Part shown: piece by piece, positions 30,682-43,204 of the stretch | Position numbering within the stretch: position 1 is the stretch's first letter | Layout of the letters: the number at the start of each line of letters is the position of its first letter | DNA from: Pseudomonas petrae | Lineage (GTDB): Bacteria; Pseudomonadota; Gammaproteobacteria; Pseudomonadales; Pseudomonadaceae | Assembly (NCBI RefSeq): GCF_021728295.1 | Contig: NZ_JAKJXE010000003.1 | Span: 1-64,000 of the forward strand | Reading direction: 5' to 3' | DNA length: 64,000 bases | Notes under the pieces: generated by a model | What the model was told of the DNA's origin: nothing | The model's database searches: none | What the model saw: the letters and a program-made list of their open reading frames with translations, nothing else | Program-made: the position numbers and the translations under genes

Positions 30682-31455
30682 TCAGCGAAACCCGCGCCGA
30701 TCGCGAATGACCGCGTAGGCGTGATGCAGCTCACGGGTTTTCTCGGTGGCATCACGAACTTGTATCTGATTGGCGCCACTGCCGGCGATCTTGTCCGGGT
30801 GGTGACGACTCAGCAATCGACGATACGCGCGCTTGATCTGCGCAGGCTCGGCATCCGCTTTCACGCCCAGCAAACGGAGCGCATCCTGAAACTCGCCGCC
30901 ACTGCTGGCGGGAGCGCCCCGCGAACGTTGCTCGTCTTCGGTCGATGACAACCCTTCGACCTTGTCCGCCGCCCAGCCCAGCCATTTACCCCACAGCACA
31001 ATCAATTCGCGCTCGGTCCGTGATGCCCTGCCATCCGCCCACGCCATGCGCCAACAGGCACGCAACAAACCTTCAGCGGCGTGGGGCTGGGTTTTCAGGC
31101 GCGTGAGGTGGACGCGCAAATTGTCGCGCCCGTCCTTGCCCCGGTTGAACGCCTGAATCGCCCGACGCTGCGCCGCCTCGCTGAGGTCCAGTCGGCGCAT
31201 TTCGACGCGCGCCTGTTGAATATGCCCGTCGACCACACGGCCATCGCTCTTCGCCAGGCGCCCCAGCATAATGAAAATAAGCTCGTCATCGCGCGGCACG
31301 GTGCGGCCATTGGCACGCTCGCGCATCTCCGCCCAGCTGCGGAAATGCAGCCGCCGATCAAGCGCCTGTCCCAGAAGCGCGCCGAGCATGGCGCCGGGAA
31401 TGCTGGCAATCAGATACCCGACGCCACCGCCGACCACCGTGAATGGCCACAGCAT
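30682..31455 (-). CDS. DjlA-like membrane-anchored co-chaperone (TerB + J domain)
   Basis: Likely stimulates DnaK at the inner membrane. The 257-residue product has an N-terminal glycine-rich membrane segment (about 5-30), a TerB-like helical domain (about 50-165) and a C-terminal J domain (about 190-257) with the diagnostic HPD in RHHPDKIAG. It directly follows murU, with one coordinate separating the two, so it belongs to the amgK-murU unit. Confidence 0.92.
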   Translation of the reverse strand: MLWPFTVVGGGVGYLIASIPGAMLGALLGQALDRRLHFRSWAEMRERANGRTVPRDDELIFIMLGRLAKSDGRVVDGHIQQARVEMRRLDLSEAAQRRAIQAFNRGKDGRDNLRVHLTRLKTQPHAAEGLLRACWRMAWADGRASRTERELIVLWGKWLGWAADKVEGLSSTEDEQRSRGAPASSGGEFQDALRLLGVKADAEPAQIKRAYRRLLSRHHPDKIAGSGANQIQVRDATEKTRELHHAYAVIRDRRGFR

Positions 31456-32177
<722 letters not shown>

Positions 32178-32182
32178 TTCCA

Positions 32183-33226
32183 TCACACAACAGATGCTGG
32201 TTTTGCCTGTGTCGGTTTTGTATGGCCAAGGCTGGTCAACAGATTACTTAACTCAACCAGCTCCGGGCGTCGCGCCAGCACCGCTTCTATATAAGAGAAG
32301 AAGCGCGGCACGTCGGCGACGTAGCGCGGCTTGCCGTCACGGTGGCAGATTCGGGCGAAAATACCGATCACCTTCAAGTGCCGCTGTACGCCCATCAAAT
32401 CACTGGCACGACGGAATTCGTCGAATTCGTCCTGCACCGGGATGCCCGCCGCGACGGCCTTGTTCCAATACAGCTCGAGCCAGCCCGCTACGCGCTCCTC
32501 CGGCCAACTCAGGAATGCATCCTTGAACAGGCAAGTGATGTCGTAGGTGACCGGGCCGTACACCGCGTCCTGAAAATCCAGCACGCCAGGGTTCGGTTCA
32601 CTGAGCATCAGGTTGCGCGGCATGTAATCGCGGTGCACCAGCACCTTTGGCTGGGCCAGCGCGCTCTCGATCAGCAGATCGCTGACAGCCTGCCAACTGG
32701 CCTGCTGCGCCTGATCGAACTCCACGCCCAGATGACGCTTCACGTACCACTCGGGAAACAGCTCCAGCTCGCGGCGCAGGAGTGCCACGTCATAACTCGG
32801 CAACGGCGCGTCCATCGGCAGTTGCTGGTAGGCCAGCAGTGCGTCGATTACGTCAATGAACAGCTTATCGGCGTTTTGCCCGTCGATGACATCCAGGTAG
32901 GTCTGACGGCCCAGGTCATTCAACAAAAGGAAGCCCTGATTCAGGTCTTCGGCATAAATTTTCGGAACATTAATGCCCGACCCGCTCAATAAATGAGCGA
33001 TATCCACGAAGGGTTTGCAGTTTTCCTGGGGCGGCGGCGCGTCCATGACAATAAAAGTTCGGCCCTCCCCCTCCCAGCGAAAGTATCGCCGAAAACTGGC
33101 GTCGCTACTGGCGGCAGTCAACGTGGCCGGGGGTATTGGCCCCCAGCCCTGGGCCTCAAATAAACGCGGGAGCTGCTCATCGAGCCAAACTTTCAGGTGT
33201 TGCAGGCGTACATCTTGATCTGGCAT
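32183..33226 (-). CDS. amgK: N-acetylmuramate/N-acetylglucosamine kinase
   Basis: Phosphorylates MurNAc at the anomeric position for MurU. The 347-residue aminoglycoside-phosphotransferase fold has the Brenner-like motif VLVHRDYMPRNLML (about 195-208) and the metal site GVLDFQDAVYGPV (about 213-225). GGAG lies nine bases before ATG 33226. It is divergent from lptD. With anmK it gives this window two of the kinases of one recycling pathway. Confidence 0.95.
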   Translation of the reverse strand: MPDQDVRLQHLKVWLDEQLPRLFEAQGWGPIPPATLTAASSDASFRRYFRWEGEGRTFIVMDAPPPQENCKPFVDIAHLLSGSGINVPKIYAEDLNQGFLLLNDLGRQTYLDVIDGQNADKLFIDVIDALLAYQQLPMDAPLPSYDVALLRRELELFPEWYVKRHLGVEFDQAQQASWQAVSDLLIESALAQPKVLVHRDYMPRNLMLSEPNPGVLDFQDAVYGPVTYDITCLFKDAFLSWPEERVAGWLELYWNKAVAAGIPVQDEFDEFRRASDLMGVQRHLKVIGIFARICHRDGKPRYVADVPRFFSYIEAVLARRPELVELSNLLTSLGHTKPTQAKPASVV

Positions 33227-33355
33227 TGCAAGGGTCTCCGACGGCGCTAGCCGTCAAGCGGGTCATGCTTTATTATCCGACATCTTTTTCAGCCCATCGA
33301 GAGGCGTGCGGCCCCCCCGCGGGCAGATGGCGCGCAGGAAGCCCGGACTAATAAG

Positions 33356-36139
33356 ATGGCATTGAAATCCCCCGCGTTTCGTAAAAAATTTCCGTTGCTC
33401 GTAACCGGCAGTTTGCTGGCGATGCAACCCCTGGCCGTCCCGTACGTGGTTGCCGCCGAACAGTATGACTGCTCGGTGTCTGCAACAGGTGCATGGGATT
33501 GCTCTCCGAAAACCAACGCAGCCCAGTTGCCTCCGCGCCCCGTGCACGACGCCAACAGTGTTTCGTCCAACAGCAGCACGGCAGATGGCGCTCAGACGAC
33601 CACCACCTCCGATGGCGAAGTCGTGCCCAAAACGATGCTGGTCACCGAGGCCAAGGGCCGTGGCCTGAAATCGCGCAGCGCCGATTACAGCCACCTGGAC
33701 TGGGTTCCGCGCGAGAAGCTGACCGCAGCCCAACTGGCTGAGACCGGTCCGTACTGCTCGGGCGCCTACATCGAACCGATCCGTCCGGGCATGGACGACA
33801 AGACGCCGAAGAGCGATGCACCGACTTTCATCGGCGCCAAGGCTTCGCGTTATCAGCAGGAAGAGCAGGTTGCGACCCTGGCCGGCGACGTCGTGCTGCG
33901 TCAGGGCAGCATGCAGGTCGAGGCTGACGAAGCCAGCCTGCATCAGGCCGAGAACCGTGGCGAGCTGAACGGCGATGTCCGTCTGCGCGACAACGGCGCC
34001 CTGATCGTCGGCGACCACGCTGAAGTACAGCTCGATACCGGTGAAGCCAAAGTCGACAACGCCGAGTACGTGCTGCACAAAAACAACGTTCGCGGTAACG
34101 CCCTGTACGCTCGTCGTGCCGAGAACGCGATCATCCGCCTGAAGGACGGCACGTACACCACGTGCGAACCGAACAGCAACGCGTGGACCGTGAAGGGCAA
34201 CAACATCACCCTAAACCCGGCCACCGGTTTCGGTACTGCCACCAACGCCACACTGCGCGTTCATGACATTCCGATCCTTTACACGCCTTACATCTATTTC
34301 CCGATCGACGACCGTCGCCAGTCCGGCTTCCTGCCACCGACCATCGGTACCGGCAGCGACACCGGCTTCTCGTTGCTCACTCCGTACTACTTCAACCTGG
34401 CGCCGAACTACGACGCCACGTTGTACCCGACCTATATGGCCAAGCGTGGCATGTTGCTGGAAGGCGAGTTCCGTTACCTGACCAAAAGCAGCGAAGGTCA
34501 GTTCGGTGCGGCTTACCTGAATGACGACAACGACGATCGCAAAGATCAGTCGGACTACAAAGACACCCGATGGTTGATCAACTGGCAGGATCGCAGTGGT
34601 CTGGATTCGCGGCTGACCACCAAAATCGACTACACCAAGGTCAGCGATCCTTACTACTTCAAAGACCTTAAAAGCGGCCAGGAAGGCGTAAGCACACACG
34701 ACTACCTGAATCAGCAGGGCGCTGTTTATTACCGTGGTGACAACTACACCGCGACGCTGAACGCCCAGCAGTATCAGCTGACCACCGTCACCCAGATCAC
34801 GCCTTATGGCCGCTTGCCTCAGCTCACGCTGAACGGCACGCTGCCGTTTCAGCCTGCCGGCTTCAAGTTCGATTACGAGACTGAGTTGGTTCGCTTTGAT
34901 CGCGATTTGAGAACGGGCGGCTACACCAATGAGGACGACGTTACTCGACCTCGACTGGATACGAACGTCGCAGGTCTTGCTCGTGCAAACGGCGATCGTC
35001 TGAATCTGGCGCCGTCGGTCAGCCTGCCGCTGACTGCCAGCTACGGTTATGTAACGCCCAAGTTGAAGTACGTTTACACCCAGTACGACCTGGACCTGGA
35101 CTCACAGGGCAAGAGCACTTTGCTGGCGGATGAGACTTATCACAGCAGCGAAAACCGCAGTGTTCCGATCTTCAGCGTTGACAGCGGCCTTTACTTTGAT
35201 CGCAACACCAACTGGTTCGGCAAAGACTACCGCCAAACTCTCGAACCGCGCCTTTACTATCTCTATGTACCTGAGAAAGACCAAACCGACATCCCGGTAT
35301 TCGACAGTGCCGAAACCACGTTCAACTATGCCTCGCTGTTCCGCGACAACCGTTTCGTCGGTTCGGACCGGATTGGTGACGAGAACAAACTGTCCCTCGG
35401 CGTGACCAATCGCTGGATCGAAGACAACGGTTTTGAACGTCAGCACTTCAGCATTGGTCAGGCGGTGTACTTCGCCGACCGCAAGGTGCAACTGCCAGGT
35501 ATTGCTTTCGAAGACCGCAAGGACGCTCAGTCCGACGTGTCGCCGTATGCACTGGAATACGAGTACCGCTTCAACCGCGACTGGCGTGCCACGTCGGATT
35601 TCAACTGGGACCCGGACAGCCGCAGCACTCGCTCCGGCAGCGCAATGGTTCACTACCAGCCTGAGGACGAGCCGGGCAAGATCGTCAACGCCGGCTATCG
35701 CTATCGTAACGACCAGGTTCGCTACGATCAGACGACTGGGCGCTGGACAGTCGGCGGCGGCGACGCGGTGCTTCCGGACGGTTCAGTCATCAAGGATTAC
35801 TACAAAATCCAGCAGCATGACTTCTCGGTCATCTGGCCAGTTGTGCCGCAGTGGAGCGCCATTGCGCGCTGGCAGTTCGACTACAACCGTGACCGCACCC
35901 TCGAAGCCTTCGGTGGTTTTGAATATGACAACTGCTGCTGGAAGTTGCGTCTGATCAACCGTTACTGGGTCGATTACGACGAAACGACCCAAGAGGTTGC
36001 TCAGAACGAAAAAGGCGACCACGGCGTCTTCCTACAAATCGTGTTGAAGGGACTTGGCGGCGTTGTTGGTCAAAAAGTTGAAAGCTTCCTCGACAAAGGC
36101 ATCCAAGGTTATCGTGAACGTGAAGACCAAGCTTTCTGA
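33356..36139 (+). CDS. lptD: LPS-assembly protein LptD
   Basis: Outer-membrane beta-barrel that inserts lipopolysaccharide with LptE. The 927-residue product has a signal peptide (about 1-35), an N-terminal beta-jellyroll (about 160-300, with [14 protein letters not shown]) and a C-terminal barrel (about 310-920) ending in Phe. Candidate disulfide cysteines are in YDCSV, WDCSP, TTCEP and the C-terminal DNCCWK pair. The N-terminal extension before the jellyroll (about 40-150) is longer than in E. coli, as usual in Pseudomonas. First gene of lptD-surA-pdxA-rsmA. Confidence 0.97.
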   Translation: MALKSPAFRKKFPLLVTGSLLAMQPLAVPYVVAAEQYDCSVSATGAWDCSPKTNAAQLPPRPVHDANSVSSNSSTADGAQTTTTSDGEVVPKTMLVTEAKGRGLKSRSADYSHLDWVPREKLTAAQLAETGPYCSGAYIEPIRPGMDDKTPKSDAPTFIGAKASRYQQEEQVATLAGDVVLRQGSMQVEADEASLHQAENRGELNGDVRLRDNGALIVGDHAEVQLDTGEAKVDNAEYVLHKNNVRGNALYARRAENAIIRLKDGTYTTCEPNSNAWTVKGNNITLNPATGFGTATNATLRVHDIPILYTPYIYFPIDDRRQSGFLPPTIGTGSDTGFSLLTPYYFNLAPNYDATLYPTYMAKRGMLLEGEFRYLTKSSEGQFGAAYLNDDNDDRKDQSDYKDTRWLINWQDRSGLDSRLTTKIDYTKVSDPYYFKDLKSGQEGVSTHDYLNQQGAVYYRGDNYTATLNAQQYQLTTVTQITPYGRLPQLTLNGTLPFQPAGFKFDYETELVRFDRDLRTGGYTNEDDVTRPRLDTNVAGLARANGDRLNLAPSVSLPLTASYGYVTPKLKYVYTQYDLDLDSQGKSTLLADETYHSSENRSVPIFSVDSGLYFDRNTNWFGKDYRQTLEPRLYYLYVPEKDQTDIPVFDSAETTFNYASLFRDNRFVGSDRIGDENKLSLGVTNRWIEDNGFERQHFSIGQAVYFADRKVQLPGIAFEDRKDAQSDVSPYALEYEYRFNRDWRATSDFNWDPDSRSTRSGSAMVHYQPEDEPGKIVNAGYRYRNDQVRYDQTTGRWTVGGGDAVLPDGSVIKDYYKIQQHDFSVIWPVVPQWSAIARWQFDYNRDRTLEAFGGFEYDNCCWKLRLINRYWVDYDETTQEVAQNEKGDHGVFLQIVLKGLGGVVGQKVESFLDKGIQGYREREDQAF

Positions 36140-37442
36140 TTGTCTGCGCCCGCTGATGCTGGGCGCGCTGCTTATCGGTACTGTTGCGCACGCTGAAGTG
36201 CGCACCATCGACAAGGTAGTTGCCATCGTTGACAACGACGTGGTCATGCAAAGCCAGCTCGACCAGCGCACCCGCGAGGTTCAGCAAACCATCGCCAAGC
36301 GCGGGCAGGGTGTTCCGCCTGCCAGCGCACTGGAGTCTCAGGTCCTGGATCGTCTGATCCTGGAAAACCTGCAGATCCAGATCGGCGAACGCTCCGGCAT
36401 TCGCATCAGCGATGAAGAGCTGAACCAGGCGGTTGCCACCATCGCTCAACGCAACAACATGAGCGTCGACCAGTTCAAGGCTGCACTGACCCACGACGGG
36501 CTGTCCTACACCAGCGCACGTGAGCAGATCCGCCGGGAAATGATCATCAGCCGTGTGCGTCAGCGCCGGGTTGCCGAGCGAATCCAAGTCTCGGATCAGG
36601 AAGTGAAGAACTTCCTGGCTTCCGATTTGGGCAAAGCTCAGTTCTCCGAAGAATTCCACCTGGCCAACATCTTGATCCCGACGCCGGACAGCGCGACGTC
36701 GGATCAGATCCAGGCCGCTGCAGCCAAAGCCAAAGACCTCTACGGCAAGCTGCAACAGGGTGCGAACTTCGAGCAGATGGCGATTGCGTCATCGGCCAGT
36801 GAAAGTGCTCTGGACGGTGGTGACATGGGCTGGCGTAAAGCCGCTCAGCTACCGCCTCCGTTCGGCGACATGCTGTCGTCGATGCGTCCGGGCGAGGTCA
36901 CCCCTCCTGCACGCACACCGGGTGGCTTCATCATTCTCAAGCTGGTGGAAAAACGCGGCGGCGAGACTCAGACCCAGATGCGCGACGAGGTTCACGTCCG
37001 TCACATCCTGATCAAGCCAAGCGAAATCCGTAGCGCAGCCGAGACCAAGCTGCTGGCGCAACGTATCTACGATCGCATCCAGAATGGCGAAGATTTCGGC
37101 GAACTGGCGAAGAGCTTTTCCGAAGACCCGGGTTCGGCACTCAACGGCGGCGACATGAACTGGGTTGACCCGCGTTCGCTAGTTCCAGAGTTCCGCGACG
37201 TCATGAACGAGACACCTCAGGGCGTCGTGTCCAAGCCGTTCGAAACTCAATTCGGCTGGCACGTTCTGGAAGTCCTCGGCCGTCGCTCGACTGACAGCAC
37301 CAGTCAGGCGCGTGAGCAACAGGCGATGACCGTGCTGCGTAACCGCAAGTACGACGAAGAACTGCAAACCTGGCTGCGTCAGATCCGTGATGAAGCTTAC
37401 GTCGAGATCAAGCTCCCCGGAGCTGATCAGGCGGCCAAGTGA
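36114..37442 (+). CDS. surA: Periplasmic chaperone and peptidyl-prolyl isomerase SurA
   Basis: Escorts outer-membrane proteins, including LptD, through the periplasm. The 442-residue protein has a signal peptide ending AHA, a chaperone N-domain and two parvulin domains (about 185-285 and 295-395, each with the GGDMGW/GGDMNW motif). The start is a GTG at 36114 with AAGG five bases upstream, inside the last 26 bases of lptD in another frame. It overlaps pdxA by four bases. Confidence 0.96.
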   Translation: MNVKTKLSDCLRPLMLGALLIGTVAHAEVRTIDKVVAIVDNDVVMQSQLDQRTREVQQTIAKRGQGVPPASALESQVLDRLILENLQIQIGERSGIRISDEELNQAVATIAQRNNMSVDQFKAALTHDGLSYTSAREQIRREMIISRVRQRRVAERIQVSDQEVKNFLASDLGKAQFSEEFHLANILIPTPDSATSDQIQAAAAKAKDLYGKLQQGANFEQMAIASSASESALDGGDMGWRKAAQLPPPFGDMLSSMRPGEVTPPARTPGGFIILKLVEKRGGETQTQMRDEVHVRHILIKPSEIRSAAETKLLAQRIYDRIQNGEDFGELAKSFSEDPGSALNGGDMNWVDPRSLVPEFRDVMNETPQGVVSKPFETQFGWHVLEVLGRRSTDSTSQAREQQAMTVLRNRKYDEELQTWLRQIRDEAYVEIKLPGADQAAK

Positions 37443-38428
37443 AGCCCCAGCGTTTCGCCCTGACACCCGGCGAGCCGGCCGGCATCGGTCCTGACCTTTG
37501 CCTGCTCCTCGCCGCGCAGTCCCAGCCCCATCCCCTGATTGCCATTACCAGCTGCGACCTGCTCACCGAGCGGGCCGCCCAGTTGGGCGTGGCTGTCAGT
37601 CTGATTCCCGTTACGCCCGCTGCCTGGCCTGACGTGCCCGCCCCCGCTGGCAGTCTGTATGTCTGGGACACGCCGGTTCAGGCGTCGGTCATTGCTGGCC
37701 AGCTCGACAAAGCCAACGGCAGTTTCGTGCTCGAGACCCTGACCCGCGCCGGCCAAGGCTGCATGGACGGCCACTTCGCGGGCATGATCACAGCGCCCGT
37801 GCACAAGGGCGTGATCAACGACAGCGGCATCGCGTTCTCCGGCCACACTGAATTCCTTGCCGAGCTGACCCACACCGAGCAAGTGGTGATGATGCTGGCA
37901 ACCGGTGATCTGCGGGTGGCGCTGGTGACCACTCACCTGCCCTTGCGTGACGTCGCCGACGCGATCACTGCCGATCGGCTGGAACGCGTGACGCGCATCC
38001 TGCACGCGGATCTGGTCAACAAGTTCGGCATCGCCCGCCCGCGGATTCTGGTCTGTGGCCTAAACCCGCATGCCGGCGAGAACGGTCACCTGGGCCGCGA
38101 GGAAATCGACATCATCGAACCTACTCTGGCGCGTCTGCGCAGCGAGGGCCTGGATTTATATGGCCCGCTGCCAGCCGACACGCTCTTTACCCCCAAATAT
38201 CTGGAGCACTGCGATGCAGTGCTGGCGATGTACCACGACCAGGGCCTGCCCGTGCTGAAGTACAAAGGCTTCGGCGCCGCCGTCAACATCACGCTGGGCC
38301 TGCCGATCATTCGCACCTCCGTGGATCACGGCACGGCGCTGGATCTGGCGGGCACCGGCAAGATCGACACCGGCAGCCTCAGGGTCGCTCTGGAAACCGC
38401 CTATCAGATGGCCGAGACCCATTCATGA
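37439..38428 (+). CDS. pdxA: 4-hydroxythreonine-4-phosphate dehydrogenase
   Basis: NAD-dependent step of pyridoxal phosphate synthesis. The 329-residue protein has [12 protein letters not shown] (about 9-20), [13 protein letters not shown] and the metal-binding GHTEFLAEL (about 140), and [14 protein letters not shown] (about 205-218). GTG start at 37439, overlapping the surA stop; its own stop overlaps rsmA. Confidence 0.97.
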   Translation: MKPQRFALTPGEPAGIGPDLCLLLAAQSQPHPLIAITSCDLLTERAAQLGVAVSLIPVTPAAWPDVPAPAGSLYVWDTPVQASVIAGQLDKANGSFVLETLTRAGQGCMDGHFAGMITAPVHKGVINDSGIAFSGHTEFLAELTHTEQVVMMLATGDLRVALVTTHLPLRDVADAITADRLERVTRILHADLVNKFGIARPRILVCGLNPHAGENGHLGREEIDIIEPTLARLRSEGLDLYGPLPADTLFTPKYLEHCDAVLAMYHDQGLPVLKYKGFGAAVNITLGLPIIRTSVDHGTALDLAGTGKIDTGSLRVALETAYQMAETHS

Positions 38429-39231
38429 ATGAGCAATACCAACACAAGGCGCGCAAGCGTTTTGGCCAGAACTTCCTGCACGATGCCGGCGTGATCGACA
38501 AGATTCTGCGCTCCATTCGTGCCAAGGCTGAAGACCGCATGCTGGAAATCGGCCCGGGGCAAGGCGCCCTGACCGAGGGCCTGCTGAACAGCGGCGCACA
38601 ACTGGACGTCGTCGAGCTCGACAAAGACCTCGTGCCTATCCTCATGCATCAGTTCGGCAACAAGCCGAATTTCAGTCTGCATCAGGGTGACGCGCTGAAG
38701 TTCGACTTCACCAGCCTGAATGCCGCACCCAATAGTCTGCGAGTCGTCGGCAACCTGCCGTACAACATTTCCACGCCGCTGATTTTCCATCTGCTGCAGA
38801 ACGCCTACCTGATCCGCGACATGCACTTCATGCTGCAGAAAGAGGTGGTCGAGCGTCTGGCGGCAGGTCCGGGTGGCGGTGATTGGGGCCGCCTGTCGAT
38901 CATGGTTCAGTACCACTGTCGCGTGGAGCATCTGTTCAACGTCGGCCCCGGCGCGTTCAATCCGCCGCCGAAAGTGGATTCAGCCATCGTTCGTCTGGTG
39001 CCGCACGAAACCTTGCCGCACCCGGCCAAGGATCACCGCGTACTTGAGCGCGTCGTGCGCGAGGCGTTCAACCAGCGCCGCAAGACACTGCGCAACACGT
39101 TGAAAGCCCTGCTGACCAGCGAAGAGATCACCGAAGCCGGTGTCGATGGCAGCTTGCGTCCGGAGCAGCTGGACCTGGCGGCGTTTGTGCGCCTGGCCGA
39201 CACGCTCAGCGAAAAGCCTGTCGTCGCCTGA
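38425..39231 (+). CDS. rsmA: 16S rRNA dimethyladenosine transferase
   Basis: Dimethylates A1518 and A1519 of 16S rRNA (KsgA). The 268-residue methyltransferase has the SAM-binding [12 protein letters not shown] (about 41-52) and catalytic motif [10 protein letters not shown] (about 111-118). ATGA overlap with pdxA. Confidence 0.97.
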   Translation: MNEQYQHKARKRFGQNFLHDAGVIDKILRSIRAKAEDRMLEIGPGQGALTEGLLNSGAQLDVVELDKDLVPILMHQFGNKPNFSLHQGDALKFDFTSLNAAPNSLRVVGNLPYNISTPLIFHLLQNAYLIRDMHFMLQKEVVERLAAGPGGGDWGRLSIMVQYHCRVEHLFNVGPGAFNPPPKVDSAIVRLVPHETLPHPAKDHRVLERVVREAFNQRRKTLRNTLKALLTSEEITEAGVDGSLRPEQLDLAAFVRLADTLSEKPVVA

Positions 39232-39349
39232 CTTTCTGGGGACATGTCCGGTCAAAGCCTCATCGGTCCTTTATCCGTGACATGTCCTAGACTGATTTCC
39301 AACCGGACGACTTCCGGCTATTTCCGCTTTCGCTTCTAAGGCCTCTTGC

Positions 39350-39730
39350 ATGTCTGATTCTCGTTACCAGGTCGACGTCAGCGTCGAGACCCGATTCCTA
39401 GCCGAACAGTCTCAGCCTGAACAAAACCGCTTCGCCTTCGCCTACACCATTACCGTGCAGAATAACGGCGATGTGCCAGCCAAGTTGCTGTCACGCCATT
39501 GGGTGATCACCGACGGCGACGGTCAGGTTGAAGAGGTGCGCGGCGACGGCGTTGTGGGCCAGCAACCGCTGATCCAGCCGGGACAAAGCCACACCTACAC
39601 CAGCGGCACCGTGATGACCACCAAGGTGGGCAACATGCAGGGCACCTATCAAATGCTCGCGGAAGACGGCAAGCGCTTCGACGCTGTCATCGCTCCGTTC
39701 CGCCTGGCCGTCCCGGGGGCGCTTCACTGA
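39350..39730 (+). CDS. apaG: ApaG protein (DUF525)
   Basis: Small fibronectin-III-like protein linked to magnesium and nucleotide homeostasis; biochemical role unsettled. The 126-residue sequence has the family segments [24 protein letters not shown] and MQGTYQM. It overlaps apaH by one base (TGATG) and follows rsmA after 118 bases. Confidence 0.95.
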   Translation: MSDSRYQVDVSVETRFLAEQSQPEQNRFAFAYTITVQNNGDVPAKLLSRHWVITDGDGQVEEVRGDGVVGQQPLIQPGQSHTYTSGTVMTTKVGNMQGTYQMLAEDGKRFDAVIAPFRLAVPGALH

Positions 39731-40611
39731 TGGCGGTCTACGCAGTCGGTGACCTGCAGGGCTGCCTTGAACCGATGAAGTGCCTGCTCGAACGCGTTGC
39801 ATTCGAGCCCGGCAAAGACAAGCTCTGGCTGGTCGGCGACCTCGTCAACCGAGGCCCGCAGTCACTGGAAACCCTGCGTTATCTCTACGCCATGCGCGAC
39901 TCGATCGTCTGCGTGCTGGGCAATCACGACCTGCACCTGCTGGCGGCCGGCCGCAATATCGAGCGTTTGAAGAAAGGCGACACGCTGCGGGAAATCCTGG
40001 AAGCGCCAGACGCCGTCGTGCTGCTCGACTGGCTGCGCCAACAGAAGCTGATGCATTACGACGCCGAACGCGACATCGTCTTGCTACACGCAGGGATTCC
40101 GCCGCAATGGACGCTGAAGAAAGCGCTGCGCTGCGCTGAAGAAGTGGAACAGGCGTTACGCGATGACAATCGGTTCGAACTCTTTCTCGACGGTATGTAC
40201 GGCAACGAGCCTGCCCAATGGGACAAGCATTTGCAGGGCGTCACCCGGCTGCGCGTCATCACCAACTACTTCACGCGCATGCGCTTTTGCACCAGCGACG
40301 GCAAGCTTGATCTCAAAAGCAAGGAAGGCCTCGACAGTGCGCCGGCGGGTTACGCGCCGTGGTTCACGCACAAGGAGCGCAAGACCAAGGGCGTGAGTAT
40401 CATTTTCGGCCACTGGGCCGCACTTGAAGGCCGATGTGACGAGCCCGGGGTGTTTGCGCTGGACACAGGCTGTGTCTGGGGCGGCGCAATGACGCTGCTC
40501 AACGTCGACACGCGCACGCTGATTCGTTGCGAATGCGACGAGCGTGGCAGCGCAAAGGCATCCGCCGCTGAGCCAACCCCTGTCAGCGAGCCGATTCCGC
40601 TGCAGCAGTAA
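39730..40611 (+). CDS. apaH: Symmetrical bis(5'-nucleosyl)-tetraphosphatase
   Basis: Cleaves Ap4A to two ADP. The 293-residue metallophosphoesterase has GDLQGC (7-12), [10 protein letters not shown] (about 37-46) and GNHDLHLLA (about 63-71), then FGHWAALEG. The last about 20 residues form a Pro/Glu-rich tail beyond the usual end. Confidence 0.96.
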   Translation: MAVYAVGDLQGCLEPMKCLLERVAFEPGKDKLWLVGDLVNRGPQSLETLRYLYAMRDSIVCVLGNHDLHLLAAGRNIERLKKGDTLREILEAPDAVVLLDWLRQQKLMHYDAERDIVLLHAGIPPQWTLKKALRCAEEVEQALRDDNRFELFLDGMYGNEPAQWDKHLQGVTRLRVITNYFTRMRFCTSDGKLDLKSKEGLDSAPAGYAPWFTHKERKTKGVSIIFGHWAALEGRCDEPGVFALDTGCVWGGAMTLLNVDTRTLIRCECDERGSAKASAAEPTPVSEPIPLQQ

Positions 40612-40665
40612 ATTCTCCCTACGTTCTCGACCGTTCGAGGACCCGACGGCCCAGGAGCCCGAGCC

Positions 40666-40986
40666 ATGACCGACTTCAAACGCATTTCACCCGAACAAGT
40701 CCATGCCCTGCGCGAACAAGGCGCCGTGCTGGTGGACGTACGTGACGCGCAGACCTACGCGACCCAGCATATTCCGGATTCCCATCATCTCGACAACCAC
40801 TCCATCGCCGACTTCATCCGTCAGGCCGATCTGGACAAACCGTTGGTCGTCCTCTGCTATCACGGCAACTCCAGCCAGAGCGCAGCAGCCTATCTTGTAG
40901 GTCAGGGCTTCTCCGAGGTCTACAGCATGGATGGCGGTTTCGAGTTGTGGAAAACCAAATTTCCCACAGAAACCGCACAAGGCTGA
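40666..40986 (+). CDS. glpE: Thiosulfate sulfurtransferase GlpE
   Basis: Single-domain rhodanese that moves sulfane sulfur from thiosulfate to cyanide or thioredoxin. The 106-residue product has the active-site cysteine in LCYHGNSSQ (about 64-72) and the N-terminal VDVRDAQTY. Between apaH and the prkA unit. Confidence 0.95.
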   Translation: MTDFKRISPEQVHALREQGAVLVDVRDAQTYATQHIPDSHHLDNHSIADFIRQADLDKPLVVLCYHGNSSQSAAAYLVGQGFSEVYSMDGGFELWKTKFPTETAQG

Positions 40987-41101
40987 TCAAAAAATATTTT
41001 TGCTGCCCGCTACCCCGCGTCCTACGCGGGCTCGCGGCCTCATCTGACGAACGGGTATGCCCTGTTCATCCCCATTGCTTCTTTCTGTGCCCGAATCCGA
41101 A

Positions 41102-41111
41102 CTACTCTTAG
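41102..41111 (+). promoter_or_regulatory. Candidate sigma-S type -10 element upstream of prkA
   Basis: CTACTCTTAG agrees with 8 of 10 positions of the extended sigma-S -10 consensus CTAYRCTTAA and lies 163 bases before prkA. No convincing -35 box is seen, which is common for sigma-S. It is followed by a GCCGGT/ACCGGC hairpin (41139-41152). The 287-base gap holds no gene. Confidence 0.3.
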
Positions 41112-41273
41112 GCTCAGGCCATCCGAATCAGGGGAGAGCCGGTACACCGGCGCGCGGGTCATCGGTAGTTACTTTTATGGTGTTTGGGGGGTAATGGCAG
41201 CCGCTTGATCGGCTTCCATCCAGCATCGACTGACGATCCGCCGCCGGCTCCACGTATCGAGCGAGGTGACGTC

Positions 41274-43196
41274 ATGAGTATTTTTAGCCACTTCCAACAA
41301 CGCTTTGAATCGACACGGCAGGAAGAGCTCTCGCTACAGGAGTATCTCGAGCTCTGCAAAACCGACCGCAGCGCATACGCTTCCGCTGCAGAACGCCTGC
41401 TGATGGCCATCGGTGAGCCTGAGCTGTTCGACACGTCGACCAATTCCAGGCTGTCCAGAATCTTCTCCAACAAGGTCATTCGGCGCTATCCGGCGTTCGA
41501 GGATTTTCACGGCATGGAGGATTGCATCGAGCAAATCGTCTCGTACTTCCGCCACGCCGCGCAGGGTCTGGAAGAGAAGAAACAGATCCTTTACCTGCTC
41601 GGCCCGGTAGGCGGCGGCAAGTCGTCCCTGGCTGAAAAACTCAAAACGCTGGTCGAAAAAGTACCGTTCTACGCCATCAAAGGGTCGCCGGTCTTCGAAT
41701 CCCCTTTGGGCCTCTTCAAACCCACCGAAGACGGGACGATCCTCGAAGAGGACTACGGCATCCCGCGCCGATACCTGAACACCATCATGTCGCCGTGGGC
41801 GACGAAACGACTGGCCGAGTTCGGTGGCGACATCAGTCAGTTCAAAGTGGTGAAGCTCTACCCTTCCATCCTCAACCAGATCGCCGTCGCCAAGACCGAG
41901 CCGGGTGACGAAAACAACCAAGACATTTCGGCGCTGGTGGGTAAGGTCGATATCCGCAAGCTCGAGGAATACCCACAGAACGACGCCGACGCTTACAGCT
42001 ATTCGGGCGCGCTGTGCCGGGCCAACCAGGGCCTGATGGAATTCGTGGAAATGTTCAAGGCGCCGATCAAGGTGCTCCACCCGCTGCTGACCGCCACCCA
42101 GGAAGGTAACTACAACAGTACCGAAGGCCTGGGCGCGATTCCGTTCACCGGTATTTTGCTGGCCCACTCCAACGAATCGGAATGGCACAGCTTCCGCAAC
42201 AACAAGAACAACGAAGCCTTCATCGACCGGATTTACATCGTGAAGGTGCCGTACTGCCTGCGGGTCAGTGACGAGATCAAGATTTACGACAAGTTGCTGT
42301 TCAACAGCTCGCTCGCCAAAGCCCATTGCGCGCCGGACACCCTGAAAATGCTCGCGCAGTTCACCGTCCTGTCGCGCCTTAAAGAGCCAGACAACTCCAA
42401 CATCTATTCGAAGATGAGGGTCTACGACGGCGAGAATCTCAAGGACACCGACCCGAAAGCCAAGTCGATTCAGGAATACCGCGACAGCGCAGGTGTCGAC
42501 GAAGGCATGAACGGTCTCTCCACACGGTTTGCGTTCAAGATCCTGTCGAAGGTATTCAACTTCGATCCGCACGAGATCGCCGCCAACCCGGTTCACTTGC
42601 TCTACGTGCTGGAACAGCAGATCGAGCAGGAGCAGTTTCAGGCTGAGACCCGCGAGCGGTATCTGCGCTTCATCAAGGAATACCTGGCGCCGCGCTACAT
42701 TGAGTTCATCGGCAAGGAAATCCAGACCGCCTACCTCGAGTCTTACAGCGAATACGGTCAGAACATATTTGACCGCTACGTGCTGTACGCGGACTTCTGG
42801 ATTCAGGATCAGGAATATCGCGATCCGGAGACCGGCGAGATCCTCAATCGCGTGGCGTTGAACGAGGAACTGGAGAAGATCGAAAAACCGGCTGGCATCA
42901 GCAACCCCAAAGACTTCCGCAACGAGATCGTCAACTTCGTGCTGCGAGCCCGCGCCAACAACAACGGCAAGAACCCGACCTGGCTGAGTTACGAGAAGCT
43001 GCGGGTGGTGATCGAGAAGAAAATGTTCTCGAACACCGAAGACCTGCTGCCGGTCATCAGTTTCAACGCCAAGGCCAGCAAAGAGGATCAGCAGAAGCAC
43101 AACGACTTTGTCACACGAATGGTCGAGCGGGGCTACACCGATAAACAGGTAAGGCTTCTTTCCGAATGGTACCTACGGGTCCGGAAATCGCAGTAA
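41274..43196 (+). CDS. prkA: PrkA family serine protein kinase / AAA+ protein
   Basis: Conserved stress-associated AAA+ protein reported as a Ser/Thr kinase (YeaG in E. coli) and, in other work, as an AAA+ protease. The 640-residue length is typical. Walker A GPVGGGKSS is at 110-118, with the C-terminal PrkA domain beyond about 390. ATG 41274 has GAGGTG upstream; the frame is open 90 bases earlier. First gene of prkA-yeaH-spoVR, a set known to be induced in stationary phase and nitrogen starvation in enterics. Confidence 0.96.
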   Translation: MSIFSHFQQRFESTRQEELSLQEYLELCKTDRSAYASAAERLLMAIGEPELFDTSTNSRLSRIFSNKVIRRYPAFEDFHGMEDCIEQIVSYFRHAAQGLEEKKQILYLLGPVGGGKSSLAEKLKTLVEKVPFYAIKGSPVFESPLGLFKPTEDGTILEEDYGIPRRYLNTIMSPWATKRLAEFGGDISQFKVVKLYPSILNQIAVAKTEPGDENNQDISALVGKVDIRKLEEYPQNDADAYSYSGALCRANQGLMEFVEMFKAPIKVLHPLLTATQEGNYNSTEGLGAIPFTGILLAHSNESEWHSFRNNKNNEAFIDRIYIVKVPYCLRVSDEIKIYDKLLFNSSLAKAHCAPDTLKMLAQFTVLSRLKEPDNSNIYSKMRVYDGENLKDTDPKAKSIQEYRDSAGVDEGMNGLSTRFAFKILSKVFNFDPHEIAANPVHLLYVLEQQIEQEQFQAETRERYLRFIKEYLAPRYIEFIGKEIQTAYLESYSEYGQNIFDRYVLYADFWIQDQEYRDPETGEILNRVALNEELEKIEKPAGISNPKDFRNEIVNFVLRARANNNGKNPTWLSYEKLRVVIEKKMFSNTEDLLPVISFNAKASKEDQQKHNDFVTRMVERGYTDKQVRLLSEWYLRVRKSQ

Positions 43197-43204
43197 GGCA
43201 GCTG

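Noticed and set aside
41334..43100. 588-codon open frame antisense to prkA
   Set aside because: Long only because of GC codon bias; no domain, and prkA is certain.
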